From contig NC_068972.1 in the NCBI RefSeq assembly GCF_016808095.1, positions 34,503,029-34,567,028 on the forward strand: a DNA stretch of 64,000 nt. Reading direction: 5' to 3'. The notes under the pieces are model-generated. The model was not told where the DNA came from, ran no database searches, and worked only from the letters and a program-made list of their open reading frames with translations. The position numbers and the translations under genes are program-made. Shown piece after piece: positions 10,859 through 23,576 of this stretch. Numbering within the stretch: the stretch's first letter is position 1; every line of letters begins with the position of its first letter. The stretch is from Vigna angularis. Taxonomy: Eukaryota > Streptophyta > Magnoliopsida > Fabales > Fabaceae.

Positions 10859-11914
10859 TAAAATTAAGTGTCACACCAAATTTCTATATCATATTACCAT
10901 TTATAATATTATTATTAGTCTTCTTCCTCTTCAAGGAAAAATATTATTACTCAAATGATAAATAATGAACTATATTCAATCGAAAGAGAATTTCATTTAA
11001 AATGATTAATTATAAATTAATATTGCACACTCATCATTGATAAAGGAAAGAGTGTCAAACCTGAATAGAGAAAAATATTAAGAAAAAAATGTCAATGATA
11101 CAAATAACTTTCCCTTAACTGATATAATCTACCTTCTATAATAATTTACTTAATATGTAATTTATACCTGGTATAAACTGAACATGTATCTTTTCAAAAA
11201 TAAATAGTAAAAATACAAAAGGTAATAAATTTAGGAACTACACTGTTTAGTTTAAACATAAGTAAAGCAAGTAACCACATATAAACTAGAACACCACAGT
11301 ATTGAATTCCTACAATAAACTCGTCGCGATTAGGAATAGCTGAAAGATATATTTAACTACTAAAAAACAAAAAATTTGACAAGAAAATGCCACATTGATG
11401 GAATAGCCCAAACGAAACCACCACCTCGTTGTCAGTGACCAAACAAAACTTGATGCTAAAATAAATGGAAAAAATAAAAGACCTACTAGCTAGCTAATAA
11501 TCATTCAAAGCTTACTCACTTGAATTGTAAGTTATTTCAGAACCAGCTAAGCCATAAATTCATGCCTATTTCTGGCTATGATACAAGTAACGAGAATACA
11601 GGGATTTTGTGAACATAACTGACCAAATCTTTGATTTAGTACTATGACCTAAAACCATTACAAGTAGAGCACAGATTATGTTCAACCATATCATAGTATT
11701 ACAAAATTGTGAAAAATTGTCTTGCACCCAACAAGAAGCAAGACAAATGAGATTGACAACATTGCACCTGATTTACTTTCAATAACGTCACTTATCTGGA
11801 TTCCTCCTACCTGGATAGAAATTCAGAGATCACTCGCCTTAGAGCTTATTAATTTGTAGCATTAATAAAGCCTGCAGCAGCGACAGAAAAAACCATTTTC
11901 ATCAACAAATAGTC
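10859..11914. other. Intergenic sequence and 3' untranslated region of the NUP1-like gene
   Basis: AT-rich, without coding potential. The part next to 11915 should contain the 3' UTR and polyadenylation signals of the minus-strand gene; the exact end cannot be placed from sequence alone. Confidence 0.5.
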
Positions 11915-14900
11915 TTACTTCTTCCGCTGCCTATGCTTAACTTTCACAAATTTTCGACCAGACTTGTCACCCCCACCAGTGCCCAATGAGAAACTCCCTC
12001 CAGCATTAAATTCGACACTGCCAGAAGCTTGAAATGGAGATGGATTCTGGGAGGTGATGTTCTGTTGACTCCCAAACTGGAAAGGAGTAGCCCCTGTTGG
12101 AGTTGATGCTCCAAATGCAAAATTTGATTGAAGTGGGGCAGGTTGTTGGCCAAACACAGGAGTTGTGGGTGGATTTGCTGGTGGAGTTGCTTGAACTGTG
12201 TCCTCGGCCATACTGTCCTCCATGTTCATCTGATCGTTATTAACAGGAGCTGAACCAAATGAGAATACAGGACTAGAACTTCCAAATGCAGGCTGGGTGT
12301 TGGTAGTAGCTGTAGCAGAAGTGAATGAAAACTGAGGAGTTGATGCAACAGCAGAGGATCCAAACATCATGGGAGAACTGGTAGAAGTAACACTAGGTGT
12401 GGATGATCCAAAGGAAAACCCAGGGGTAGATGAAGATGATGAACTAAAAGATGAACCAAAGGAAAACCCAGAGGAAGGTGAAGATGTTGAACTAAATGAA
12501 GAGCCAAATAGAGACTTGTTGGGCTGCCAACTTGAAAGCCCAAACACAGTAGAACTTGTGCCACTACTGGAGCTAACAGCATTGGCTTCTGAAGAAGCAG
12601 CAGGGGTACTCTGCCCTGAAGTTGTACCCGCATTGAAAATGTCTGTGGCGGAACTAGAGGAAAACAAAGAACTACCTGAAGCAAAACCTGTGCTCCCAGT
12701 CAACCCAAATAATGGGGCTGATGCAGATGAACTAAATGCTGCTGACTGACTCTCAGAAGAAGTTGCAAACACACTGGTAACAGAAGATGCCAGACTACCA
12801 GGAATAGACCCACTTGTAGTGCCCATGACAGAACCCAGAGACTGGCTACTTCCAGTAGTCGCTACTGAGGAATTAAAGCCAATAATGCCACTCCCTGTGA
12901 TTCCAACTGCAGCAGAAGAGCTCCCAAAAATGCTGTTCTTGTTTTCCAGTGGTTCTGAGACAGAAGATGATACAGGTAAACTCGTTGATGGTAAAGGTGT
13001 AGATCCAAATTTGAAAACTGAAGTTGTGGGAGATAAAGATGACACTTGGGAGGAGGAACTGTTATTAGTCACTGCAACTATGGCAGGGGTGCTATTTGTA
13101 GTGCAAGGGCTAGTGGAGGTTACAGTGGCACTACTGCTGCTGTTGCTTGCTGCAAGTGATGAGCTACTAAATATATTCTGATCTGTAAGATTGTTTGTAA
13201 CCACAGGGGAAAATGGAGAGGGGCTTGAAGCAGCAGGTCCAACATTTAGATTTGAACTGTTGCCAAAAGTAAATATATTTGTAGATGATGGCATCAATGC
13301 TGAAGAAACAGCTGGTTCAGACGACTTGGCGGTGAAACCAGTGAATACATTATTAGACTTAGCACCAGCATTTTCTAGTTCAAGTTTTGGCATTGAATCA
13401 ACAGGACTTGAGCTGCAAATGAAGAAGACATTTAATCAACTGATTGTTGAGGTACTTCACTGAATACAATGTACATGCCTCCATATATCATTCCAATTTC
13501 AATTGAACAGTGAATCAAGAAAAACATATAAATAACAAAAATCCAGGTTAATTTGCAAAATGTAGACACAAGTTCAAATTTCACTCTAACTATGAAAGTA
13601 AATTTAAGCCACAATAAAAATATCCAATGTGAGTAAAAGATCTATTGAGATTTAAATGCAAGCCAAAATTACATTCGCTAACCTGATCAAGCTTTTTGGC
13701 TTTGAGTCAGAAGAAGAGCCAAATTTAAACACAGTAGATTCACCACCAGATGAGGAGAAAGTAAATGGTACTTGGGGAACCTTGTCAACAATTTTGTTGA
13801 AGCCAGAATTAACCAAAGGAGCCTCAGTACCTGGCTCTTTTGACGACACAACCTTCTCTAAACCAAATAGTGGACTAGGCTTAGTAAAGTCCTTTGATGG
13901 AGCAACAGCAGCTGCCAGCTCAGGCGATGGAACAACTTTATTCCCAAAGTTAAACAGGGGAGAATTAGCAACTGATCCATTAGGTGTAGTAGACTTGTTA
14001 GAGCCTAAACTTGTGTTAGAAGCTACTGTAGTTGCACCTGTAGTTGGCTTAACAATATAACCAGAGACAGATGAAGTTATATAGGATGATACATCAACCT
14101 TCTCTTCGACAGTAGACCCATCAGCTGTTCTAACTTGAGGTTTACCATCTACAGTAAAAATTTTGGACGGCAGCAGCACAGATGAACCCAGGGGCTTCTC
14201 CAGTACAGTTGGTTCAATAGAAGAGGCAGTTTTATCAGCCAAAGCAGTGGAAACTACTGTTTCTTTACCCGAAGTAGAGAAAGGAGACACAGCTCCATTA
14301 GGACTGGCATCGTCATCCAGCTCCAGGTAATCCTTTACAAGAGAGAATACAAAAAAACAGTAAATAATCATGATGACATATTGAATGCCTTTTTCATTTG
14401 AAAAGTCATTCAGTTTAGTTTGTCAAATAAAAAAATCTAAAGTATCTAAGAACACTTCCTAGCAACTGTTCAATAATCATTATTTGGTTGAGAAAAGAAA
14501 CAAATGACTATTAACAAGATTAATAGTACCTGCTCTTTCCACTGTGATATAAAAGTTAACAAATAATTCTAAATAAAATAAAATCATCGCAAAGAAATTA
14601 ATAAAGCAAAATCACAAACCTCAGGTGCACTCATATGGAATGCCCTCTTTTTCTGTGGAGGATGATACCCTGCTTTTTTTCCAGAGGAATCTCCAGATTT
14701 TAAAATAGAAATATCTTGCTTCCTTGGGACTGTAGCATTTGCATTAACAGTAGCATCAGTAGGAGCAACCAGTTTTGAAGAACCATTTTCAGTTTCATCT
14801 ATTTTTGATTTTAACCTTGGAGCACCAGCAGACAAATTTTTAAGTGTGTCATCCAATTGATTACCCCTAATGTTATCCAGGAATTTTGATGAATCTACTG

Positions 14901-17900
14901 TCTCCATACTTCGAAGAGCCTGACCTCGTAGCATGGATGAAGATAACTTTGTTTGGGATTTTTCTTTAGGAGAAACCAACTTATCAAGCTGCTGAAGTAT
15001 TTTTGAAGCCATCTCACTAGATTTTGACGGTAAAGGAGGAATGCTGGTACTAGGCATGGTGTCATCTACAGTTTCTGCAGACAATTTTGAATGTGTATGC
15101 CTAGCTTCACCCAGTAGATTAGGCTTCTGCATGGAAGATGAGGGTTGTTGAGCAGCATCAGTACCAACTACACTCCTATCTATAGATAGAGGGTTTCCCA
15201 AATGAGATGAGGTCAATCTATTAGAAGATAGAAGATTAGACTTGTGACGGATTCTGCGTATAGGACCAAAAGATCCTATATCATTATCTAATACAGAACT
15301 TCTACGTTTTAATAGCTGCAAGAAAAGGAGGGAAAATAAGGAAAAATCCAGTAAAATATCCCCGAGAGATCTTAAACAAATTAACTAAAAACAATAGGAC
15401 TTGCAATCATACAAATCAGTACCCCTTGTTTAGATCCAGAAAGCATATGATGATCAGTTACATGCTGAGTTGAAGATGATGGCGCACCTTCAACAGAAAC
15501 ACTGCAACCCTGTAAGAGAAACCACATAAATTTCAACACCAGATACATAATGATTAAAAATATCATTCAGTAAAGGGGCAAACCTTAAGTGCAGAGCCTG
15601 GACGAACTCTTGAATAAGGTGTTCGAGCCATATTATATATTGCTGATCTGCCATGAGATCTTGGAGTCACAAAACCATTTTCATGAACCCTGGTAAGGGT
15701 AGTAGCCCTTGGCACAATTGACATAATAGGGGATTTTTGAGCAAAATTTTGACTTTTCAGTAAAGTAGGATCCTCCCTGGCAGAACTTTGCAGGCCTAAC
15801 ATTGATGGTGATAACTTTGAAGACCTGCTACCCATGTAAGCCTTGGCAAGCTCAGCAGGGGAAGCAACATCATCAACAGAAACCTGTAGACATAATATAT
15901 GAAGACAGATGAAACAAAACAGGTAATTAATAATTTTACTATTACAATGAAATATATGTATGAAAGATAGGTATGAAGCAAATGATCATACAGTTGAAGT
16001 AATCTTCGCAACATATGGGGTTGAAACAAGATCCATCACATTTTCTACTGCTGGAGTTTTGGGATATTCTTCCCTTTGTGAAAAAGGTAAAATTGGATCT
16101 GACGTAATCACTTCTGTGTTCTTCCTTTCTTCCTCAACAGAAGAACTAACAGTTCTTGAACGCATAAGTTCGGTCAAATGCTCTATCTCTGATCTGTGAA
16201 ATAATACAATTTTATTACATTCAAACTTGCCCTAGAAGGAATGTTGTGATACTACAAAAATGAAACAAATTTGCAATGGACAACAGAAGATTCAAAGTGC
16301 AAGTTTCAAAACAAAAAGAACTTCATAAATTCAATAAATTATGCAGCATGTGCAAATTACACAAACAGACACCAATCACTACACATACTATGAATGAAGT
16401 GGGCTCAACTACATGATCAAGGGGCAACATTGGCTCTGTTAAGAACCAAAGGATCGTACCACCAATCCACATCATAAAGATACAACTAAGTTATATGTTG
16501 GAAGGAAGCTACCAGACGCAGACCAATCAACCCAACACCAGAATCAGGAGTCATGCACGTCATAGAAACACACCTGGTGAAAGTTTTCTGCTTCAGCAGT
16601 TTCTCAAGTTCAGTTAATCCATCTCCATCAGAACTTTGGATACTAGTTTCACCTACTACTCCTTTTTGCTTGCCAGAGTATTCATTTCCAACCTATTCCT
16701 CAAACAGAAAAACAAAATGAGAATCTCAACAACAATAATAGAAACTAATATCAATAAACCTGGCATCAAAGACAAGAATCAAAATATTAGTAGCAATAAT
16801 AGCAACTTGGGTATTTTAGGTTGCCTAAGTCCCACATCAAGTAGTATGAGATGCTCATGGAGCATGTAAGAGTTTGGTTATCTAGCTTTTGAGGGTAGCT
16901 TCCCCAAGTGCATGGGTACTACTTATCAATTAATATTAGAGCTAATTGTTGATGTCTCGGAAACTGCAGTTAAGTGAGGTGTCATTCAGTGAAAGTCCTC
17001 TAGATATTGGCTCTTTGGGGCAGTGCTATGATATGAAGTTCGGTAGGCACCCCAATTAATTTAACGAACAAGGGGCAGAGTTATTCGACAAAATCAATTG
17101 AACATGTTTTGAATTTCAAGTGAAAACTATCCATCTTGGCATATTATACCTTCAAAAGTATTCCTTTGAAAGAGACAAAATAATCATCGCATATTATACC
17201 TTCAAAAGTATTCCTTTGAAAGAGACAAAATAATCATCGACGAGTCTGAGATGTCAATAATGATTTGTTGACAAAAATAAAATATTTAGTGTATCAACTA
17301 TCAAGAGAAAGAAGTAGAGCTTCACTATTACTCAATCTTCATAACAGGGTAATTTTATGCTGTAATTTAATAATGAAATAGCTGTTGAAATGTGATGTCT
17401 TGATTATTATTAATATTTATGTAAGGGTTTTTACTTTTAGGGTTTTGTTAGGGGCTTTCCGCCCTTTTACTTTTCAGAACTACTTTCTCCTATAAATACA
17501 GTACTAAGTTGTATCAGATTTTCTAAGAGAAATAAGACTGTTTAGCTTCTCTCAACTCTTCAAGTATAGCTAACGTATTACTAGCAGCACAATAGAAATG
17601 CATGCTCATCAACACCCAAAATACTATTCATAAGGAGAAACGAACACAAATAAGATATGTAAAGCATGCCTACTTACAGTGAGAGCTGTTTCCTGGTGAT
17701 GGTCCCTCACTTCCTGTACAACTTCTGTGCCAAAATATATATACCATAAATAAAAAACGGAATCAAATTTCTCACTCAATTATCAGAGAACAGAAAACAA
17801 AATGAAAAGGAAATTAAAAAAATGAAAATTCAAATAAAATTTACAACTAACAAGTTACATGGATATTGGTTCCCATAATGAAATATAGGGAAAGCAGAAA

Positions 17901-19663
17901 GCCCAGAGAAAAATTTCATAGCATTGGTTCCCATTTCTCATTACACTTTCCTACTCTCAACTTTTTGCAGCATGTTTGTTTGTGTAGAAAGATGATGAGA
18001 TGAAAGAAAAAGAAAGAAAATGATCGAATAAGATGCTTTGGAAAACCAGAAATAAATGGAATGTGTAAATTCCAATGGGTCCCGTAATCAAAACTTTCAA
18101 TATTACATAGCACATGCATGCATGGAAAGCCTTATTCATAAATATACATATACATATATATACACACTCTGTTGAACCAGCTGCATTTCTCCTTGTATCT
18201 TTATACATATATATACACAATTTAACATTACATCACCCATCCCATCCCCTTTGTCTCTTGTGCAGACAAAACACCAACCCCCTCTCCTCCTTTGCAGAAA
18301 CTTTTACTAGTTCTATTAATTTATTAATTATAATAGAAATAATACATTTTTAATAATACTAAATATTAAATATAATATATAACATTCAAAAAAATAATCA
18401 ATGTTCGTAGTTAATGACAAAAATAATATTGATAATCAAATGATAAATGCTAATATTAAAAATATAATAATAATAAAATTGTTATTAATAATAAGAACTT
18501 ATTTTATCTTTCTTCTTTCGTTTCTTTCAAATCAAACACATACACACACCTTTACATTCTCATTCATTTCCTCTCTCTTTCTCTTCAATTTCTCACACAT
18601 TTATCCTCTTTCCTTTTCTCTTCCCCTCCCTCAGATTTCTTTCTTCCCAAGCAAGCAAAGGCTTTAATAGCACAAATTATACCACACTACTTACATTCTT
18701 ATAGATATTGTTTACAAACTAATTCCACGTTACAAATGATCGAAACCACTCAGAGAATCTACAACTCTACAACCAACCCAAAGCCAAGCCAATCGGTTCA
18801 GGGATGCAGAATCCAGTTCCCAAACCCCACATGCACTTGTATCTAGAAAGCAACCACTTCCTGTAAACTCAAAAAACAAAAATCCCGACCTTGTGCTCCA
18901 TCCCAACATTCTAAATGAGTTTCCTTCGTTTCCATATGTTACACACCCAGTTTCATTCTATCCTTTCACCCACATCCTCAAAACACCAAACTCAATTTAA
19001 AACCCGCATTTCCATCACATTAAATTACAGCACCCTCTAATTATATAACACAAGTTTTATAATTTAGTAACAGAATACACAGTATCACACAACATATTTT
19101 CACAAACGTTCAGAAACATAACATAACGCAAAATTCTCATGCTTTTAGACAATTAAGATTCCATGAACTAAAACTCAATTAGTTCAGAAATGTACACACA
19201 ATAATAGTGATAATAATTATCCAAATCCCGCCTTAAATGCTTTAAAAATTGAATACATTGACATTATTAATTGTCAGCACTAACAACGGGAAAGAGATTA
19301 TCGTGAAATAAATAAAAAAACATGCAAAAGAAAAACCTAAATTATAAAGTATCAATTTAAATTAATTGATAATGTGTTCAGAGAGAAACCTTGTGGTGTT
19401 GGTGGTGGTGCCGCTGGACCTGGTGGTGCTGGAAGGCGTTTGAGGAAAAGCGAGCCGAAGAGTTTGTGAGCGCTGGAAGCGATTAGTCTCTGCGCGGGAT
19501 CGACGAGCTTTGAGAACCAACCGCTGTTTCGGTTAGGGTTTCGCAGCGCTGTCGGTGGACGATCATACGGCGTCGTTTGAGTTTTGCGGAAGGGTCTTTT
19601 ACGGAACTTGCCAAACCCTCCGCCGCCGCCTTCGTAAGGGTTCTCTTCATGCGCCGGCGCCAT
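11915..19663 (-). CDS. NUP1: NUP1/NUP136-like nuclear pore protein, nine coding exons
   Basis: This encodes the plant nuclear-basket nucleoporin NUP1 (NUP136), regarded as the functional counterpart of animal Nup153, which acts in mRNA export and nuclear shape. Coding exons on the minus strand are 19390-19663, 17678-17724, 16574-16692, 15992-16193, 15584-15883, 15423-15509, 14620-15315, 13683-14332 and 11915-13412. All phases close and give about 1,290 residues, somewhat longer than the Arabidopsis protein as I recall it. The N terminus carries the family motif KFRKRPFRKTQTTPYDRP (residues 19-36), then a probable amphipathic membrane-binding segment GWFSKLVDPAQRL (48-60). The last exon is Ser/Thr-rich with many FG, FSFG and FGSS repeats and ends in a basic tail (KVKHRQRKK). 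The ATG at 19663 is the first in good context and precedes the conserved motif. Confidence 0.92.
17139..17238. repeat. Perfect 50-bp tandem duplication in an intron
   Basis: Bases 17139-17188 and 17189-17238 are identical, starting GCATATTATACCTTC and ending AATAATCATC. The lack of any difference points to a recent event. Confidence 0.95.
17383..17565 (+). mobile_element. Possible small solo LTR or TRIM in the NUP1 intron
   Basis: The segment begins TGTTGAAATG. It contains a promoter-like CCTATAAATACAG (about 17491) with an AGAGAAATAAGAC leader, and it is flanked by ATAGC on both sides (17378-17382 and 17566-17570). The right boundary does not end in the usual CA, so the limits are tentative. 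Confidence 0.35.
17725..19389 (-). other. Intron 1 of the NUP1-like gene
   Basis: A long first intron of about 1.67 kb, AT-rich with pyrimidine-rich stretches around 18500-18650. Donor AAG/GTTTC at 19390 and acceptor CACAG/AAG at 17724 join in frame. No other coding sequence is visible inside it. Confidence 0.8.
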
Positions 19664-20486
19664 GAGAGAGAAGGAGAGAGCTTCGAATTCGAGAGAGAAG
19701 AAGTTAAGAGAGAGCAAAATTAGGGTTTTAATCGCAGAGATAGAAAGAGAGGAGAGAGAAAATAAAATAAAAAATAAAAATTAAGTAAAATAAATAAATA
19801 ATTGTACAAGGAAAATGAAACAGGTAACGGATATCCGATGAGCACGGAAGCGGGTCTCTCACTACTTTTGTATTATTATTTTGTCTAAAATAACTTTTTA
19901 TTCCCAAAAATTATATTTTACATATGAACCCTGATTAATTTCTTTATTATGGTAGTATTCAATAAAAATTTAATTTATACTGTGTTCTGTTATCGATGTA
20001 CATTAAATAATGCTTCGTTTGACTCGTTAGTAGCTTATTGTAAGTGATAAGGTAGTTCTTTTTATCCCAAACAAATGTTTACATAATGTTTTCATCGTAA
20101 ATATTGTTTTTCAACTTCGATGTTTACAAACTTTTTATTTATTTTAGTAAGTTGTTTATTGATATTTTTTAAATAACAAATTATTTGAAAAATAATTATG
20201 TCAATGACAAAATATGATAATACATAATTCCTTACAATTATTTTGTTTAAAACAAAAAAAAAACTCAGTGATAGAAATAGTAGTTTGTGAAGATTTGCAT
20301 TATAATTTCTTTATTAAAAGGATTTTTCTAGTTATAATTTATATTTCATTTTGTTGTTTAGAATTTTGTGTTTTATGATATTGAAATTAATCTAACAAAG
20401 GAGATAATAGAATCATCGATCTCATTGTTTGTTTGATACATAATTTTCTCTACGTTTAGATGTGTATTGCAATATTCAATGGGTAG
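19664..20486. promoter_or_regulatory. 5' untranslated and promoter region of the NUP1-like gene
   Basis: Directly upstream of the ATG (on the minus strand) is a GA/CT-rich leader (19664-19770), common in plant 5' UTRs. Farther out the sequence is AT-rich with no clear TATA box or other gene. Confidence 0.5.
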
Positions 20487-20895
20487 TTGAACTCTCTTGT
20501 CTTGATGTTAGATGTAATCAATTTTTATTTTCTATACTCCTACTTATTGGGAACTTATCTATGTTTTCATTTAATAGTTTGTGGTTTGATTTGTGTTTAT
20601 GACTTAGATGACTTAAGCACTCATCTTATTTCACTATTTTGGATTGAGCTAGAAAATTGTTCTCAAATTTTATCTAATTAAATCATCACACTCTTGCTAG
20701 AGGCTCTCACAAGATCTAAAGGATGTATTGGGTGGGAAAGTCTTGCACGGTAAAGGAAGAGTTTATTCTGCCAAGAGTAGAGGAATCACACTAGGGATTG
20801 AAATCCTTAAGTTCTAGTGATTTAGGAATGAACCTAGATTTACAAGAGCACTTTTAGGACATTGAATGCTTTTCATATTAAATAAACAAGATAAT

Positions 20896-20995
20896 AGATT
20901 AAGTGGAGTGGAAGCTATGATTGGATTTCATCTCATCTTTTTCTAGAAAAAAAAATGAGATGAAATCTAATCATAGCATCCACTTCACTTAATCT
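20896..20995. repeat. Foldback hairpin, 41-bp arms and 18-bp loop
   Basis: The arm at 20896-20936 (starting AGATTAAGTGGAGTGGAAGC) is reverse complementary to 20955-20995 except at about three positions. The loop is A/T-rich. The structure lies between two transposon-derived regions and outside any gene. It could be a small foldback element or the stem of an inverted-repeat transcript. Confidence 0.85.
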
Positions 20996-21170
20996 ATATA
21001 ATATATACTATTATTTATATTTATGTGTACTCTTTATCAAAATCCATAAAATCCAAAAGTTAACTACCAATATACTTGTTAAATCCTTTTGGATACGACA
21101 CTTGTTGTTACTACTACGCACCAATATACTTGTTGGAAAAATGTCATCACCTTAATATCATATTGACTCC

Positions 21171-21404
21171 TTATGTTTTCCTTAGTAGTTTATTGAGAAA
21201 AAGGCTTTGGTTTGGTTCCTTCATATAATTCAAAGTGAGAATAGGAACAAAAGGAGCATTTATAATAGCATCACATATACCTCTCTCAATAAACTCCAAA
21301 AAGATTTGCATCTTAACTTTCCAAAAAGGATAATTTTCACCAGTAAAAAGAGTAGGTCTATTAATAGACGTGACTTCTACAAAAGTTTGATTTTGTCTGA
21401 CCAT
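21171..21404 (-). pseudogene. Ty1/copia gag N-terminal fragment
   Basis: On the minus strand the frame from the Met at 21404 contains RPTLFTGENYPFWKVKMQIF followed by CDAIINAPFVP, the familiar N-terminal region of plant copia gag polyproteins. It starts about 30 bases after an initiator-Met-type primer-binding site. It breaks off near 21171 and no later gag or pol sequence was found. Confidence 0.8.
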
Positions 21405-21435
21405 TTTCGAAATATTTGAATGACTATTAAAGCAA

Positions 21436-21447
21436 GCTTTAATACCA
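21436..21447 (-). other. Copia primer-binding site (initiator-Met tRNA type)
   Basis: On the minus strand it reads TGGTATTAAAGC, close to the usual TGGTATCAGAGC. It lies just after an LTR end that reads TTCTAACA on the minus strand, and just before the gag fragment. Confidence 0.75.
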
Positions 21448-21449
21448 AT

Positions 21450-22600
21450 TGTTAGAATCATGCAATAAAATAATCATGTATGGACAAAACTAATAGGGGA
21501 ATGAATTAGTTTATTAATAAAAAAATGCACTTTTTAAAATTTCCCCTTTTTAAAATATAACTTCTCACTAAAAAATTATTCCTTTATGATAATAGTAGAT
21601 AAATAATGTAAGGAAAGCAAAATTTGCACAAGTAATTTTATACTAGTTCGAATAAAAATACTCTATGTTCAATTGTTAATCTCTCGAAAGAAGGATTAAC
21701 TAAACACTAAAAAAACAAAAATTTACAATCATAGTCTTTTGAGAAAAAACTATATTTCATTTGGATAATCGATTATCACAAAATTTTTTATGAAAAAAAA
21801 TAAAATTTAGTATTATGTTGTTTGGGTTCGACCTTTTGACTATTGACGTGCTAATTTAAATAAAATATACATATTACAAGACTTTAACATCTAAACTCTT
21901 GATGTATCTCTTTAATCCAAACATTTTTTTAAGTCTTCAACACTTCTCCATAAGTTATCATCGTCAAAACTCTTTAATAAAGTAAGACGTTCATCTTCTT
22001 CTTTTGTCAACAGAACTAACAAAATAAATTGTAATTTTAATTCATTATATTGACAAATTGAATTTTATATAATTGTCTTATTTTAAAATTAATTCACATG
22101 AAATCAAAATTATTTTTTCTAAAATCATATAACTTATTGAAAGAATCGAAACTTTGTTGGAATTTTTTTTTAGGCTTTATGTGTTCGATTGTGTAATCAC
22201 TAGCTTGATTTGAACACATGGAGATTTAGCTAAGTTTTTCTTTATTGATGTGTTGATTTAGTTCTAGGTGACATTGTTTCTATCTCTCAATTAAATTTTA
22301 GCGTTTAGATGGTTCTTGAGTAGATTTTCCAAGTAGTAGTAATACGTATTACTAGGAGAGTTAGACTTGAATATTTGGTTTTTTTAGTTGTTTTCTTTTA
22401 CTTTACTATTTTTGTTGTGTTTTGTACAAACTTTAAAATTACAGCGTGATCTTAATTGGTGTGGTTGAATAACTAGATATCACTCTTATATAAAGTGAAC
22501 CAATATATAGATATGTTGTTTCAATCTTTTTTCTCTTTACTTATCCTTTGGGTTTTTTATTTTTTTATATTTCTTTGTGTGTATTAATTTGAAGTAAATT
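21450..22600 (-). repeat. Copia LTR and flanking AT-rich sequence; right boundary unknown
   Basis: The LTR belonging to the copia gag fragment must begin at 21450 (plus-strand TGTTAGAATC) and extend rightward. I could not locate its outer end. The remainder of the interval is AT-rich with no genes. Confidence 0.4.
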
Positions 22601-22699
22601 AATTCTAAAATTTAAATATTTAATAATATTCTCATTCTAAGTACTTTTGTAAAAATTTGTGATAAGTCAACTCATCTCTCTCGAACCACGTTTATGAAA

Positions 22700-23450
22700 C
22701 TAACATTTCTTATATCTTTTGCCTTTTTTTGTTTTTAATAAATGAATAAATAATATTAAAATAAAAAGATAATAATCTTAATAGAAGAAAGATAGTTTTG
22801 TTAACAATATTTAAATATTAAAAGTTGTTAAAAGATAATACTAAATTAGTAATTAAAAGATGATGAATTAGTTCATTGAAATCTTTTTAGCTATTAAGAA
22901 ATTCTTTAATAAATCTTTCTTCAAACACTTAATAAGATGTATATTTTCTTCAAAGACAGATAAGATATCGTGTATAGATTAGTCAACATTATTATCTTTT
23001 AGACTAGTTTCAATCTCTCTCATTCTATATCGTGTATAAATTAATCAACATTAGAATTGTTGTTTATACTATTTAAAAATGTTTATATCAGAACACAACT
23101 GTCGTTTGAAACATGCAATCACAATTCTAAATAATACAATTAACAACCTCTTGAATTACCCTCAAGAGATATTACAAACATTTTTCTGAAAACCTATTGT
23201 AAACATATCAATACAAGGTGAAATAAAAATAAACAAAAGAACCAAGATATATATGATTTGTCTATGAAGGATATTAAGGATTGAATTGGTCAATACTTAG
23301 AAAAATATTGAGTAAAAAATCCTCTAAAATGGTTTTTGACGAATTCTTATAAAATGATGTTCTTGGAACTTTTCTTAACAATGTTCAAGATTGTACTATA
23401 TGAAGTCGAGATGACCTCAGCCACCATAAATCAAAATGGTATAGGAGAAT
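22700..23450. repeat. AT-rich block, part 1 of a duplicated unit (copy A)
   Basis: About 22900-23420 is recognisably similar to 28080-28440. Both share phrases such as CAATACAAGGTGAAATAAAA and CATTTGTCTATGA or GATTTGTCTATGA in the same order. The second half of copy A continues at 25780-26460, after an inserted LTR. Non-coding. Confidence 0.55.
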
Positions 23451-23576
23451 TAAGATGTCAAATACATTCCACCCATGAGATCTAAAATGATTAGCCGAGT
23501 ACATTAATAAATGATATTACATTGATCGTACACATTAATTAAACAAATTAAGCAATAATCACCCATTTATGTAATA

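Larger units (their letters stand above)
16693..17677 (-). other. Intron 2 of the NUP1-like gene, with repeats
   Basis: This intron of about 985 bp is bounded by GT/AG. It holds a perfect 50-bp tandem duplication and a small LTR-like insertion (separate entries). No extra exon is needed to keep the reading frame. Confidence 0.8.

Noticed and set aside
12369..13463. Plus-strand frames of 90-126 codons
   Set aside because: They lie opposite the Ser/Phe/Gly repeat exon of the NUP1-like gene and have no family motifs; they are shadows.
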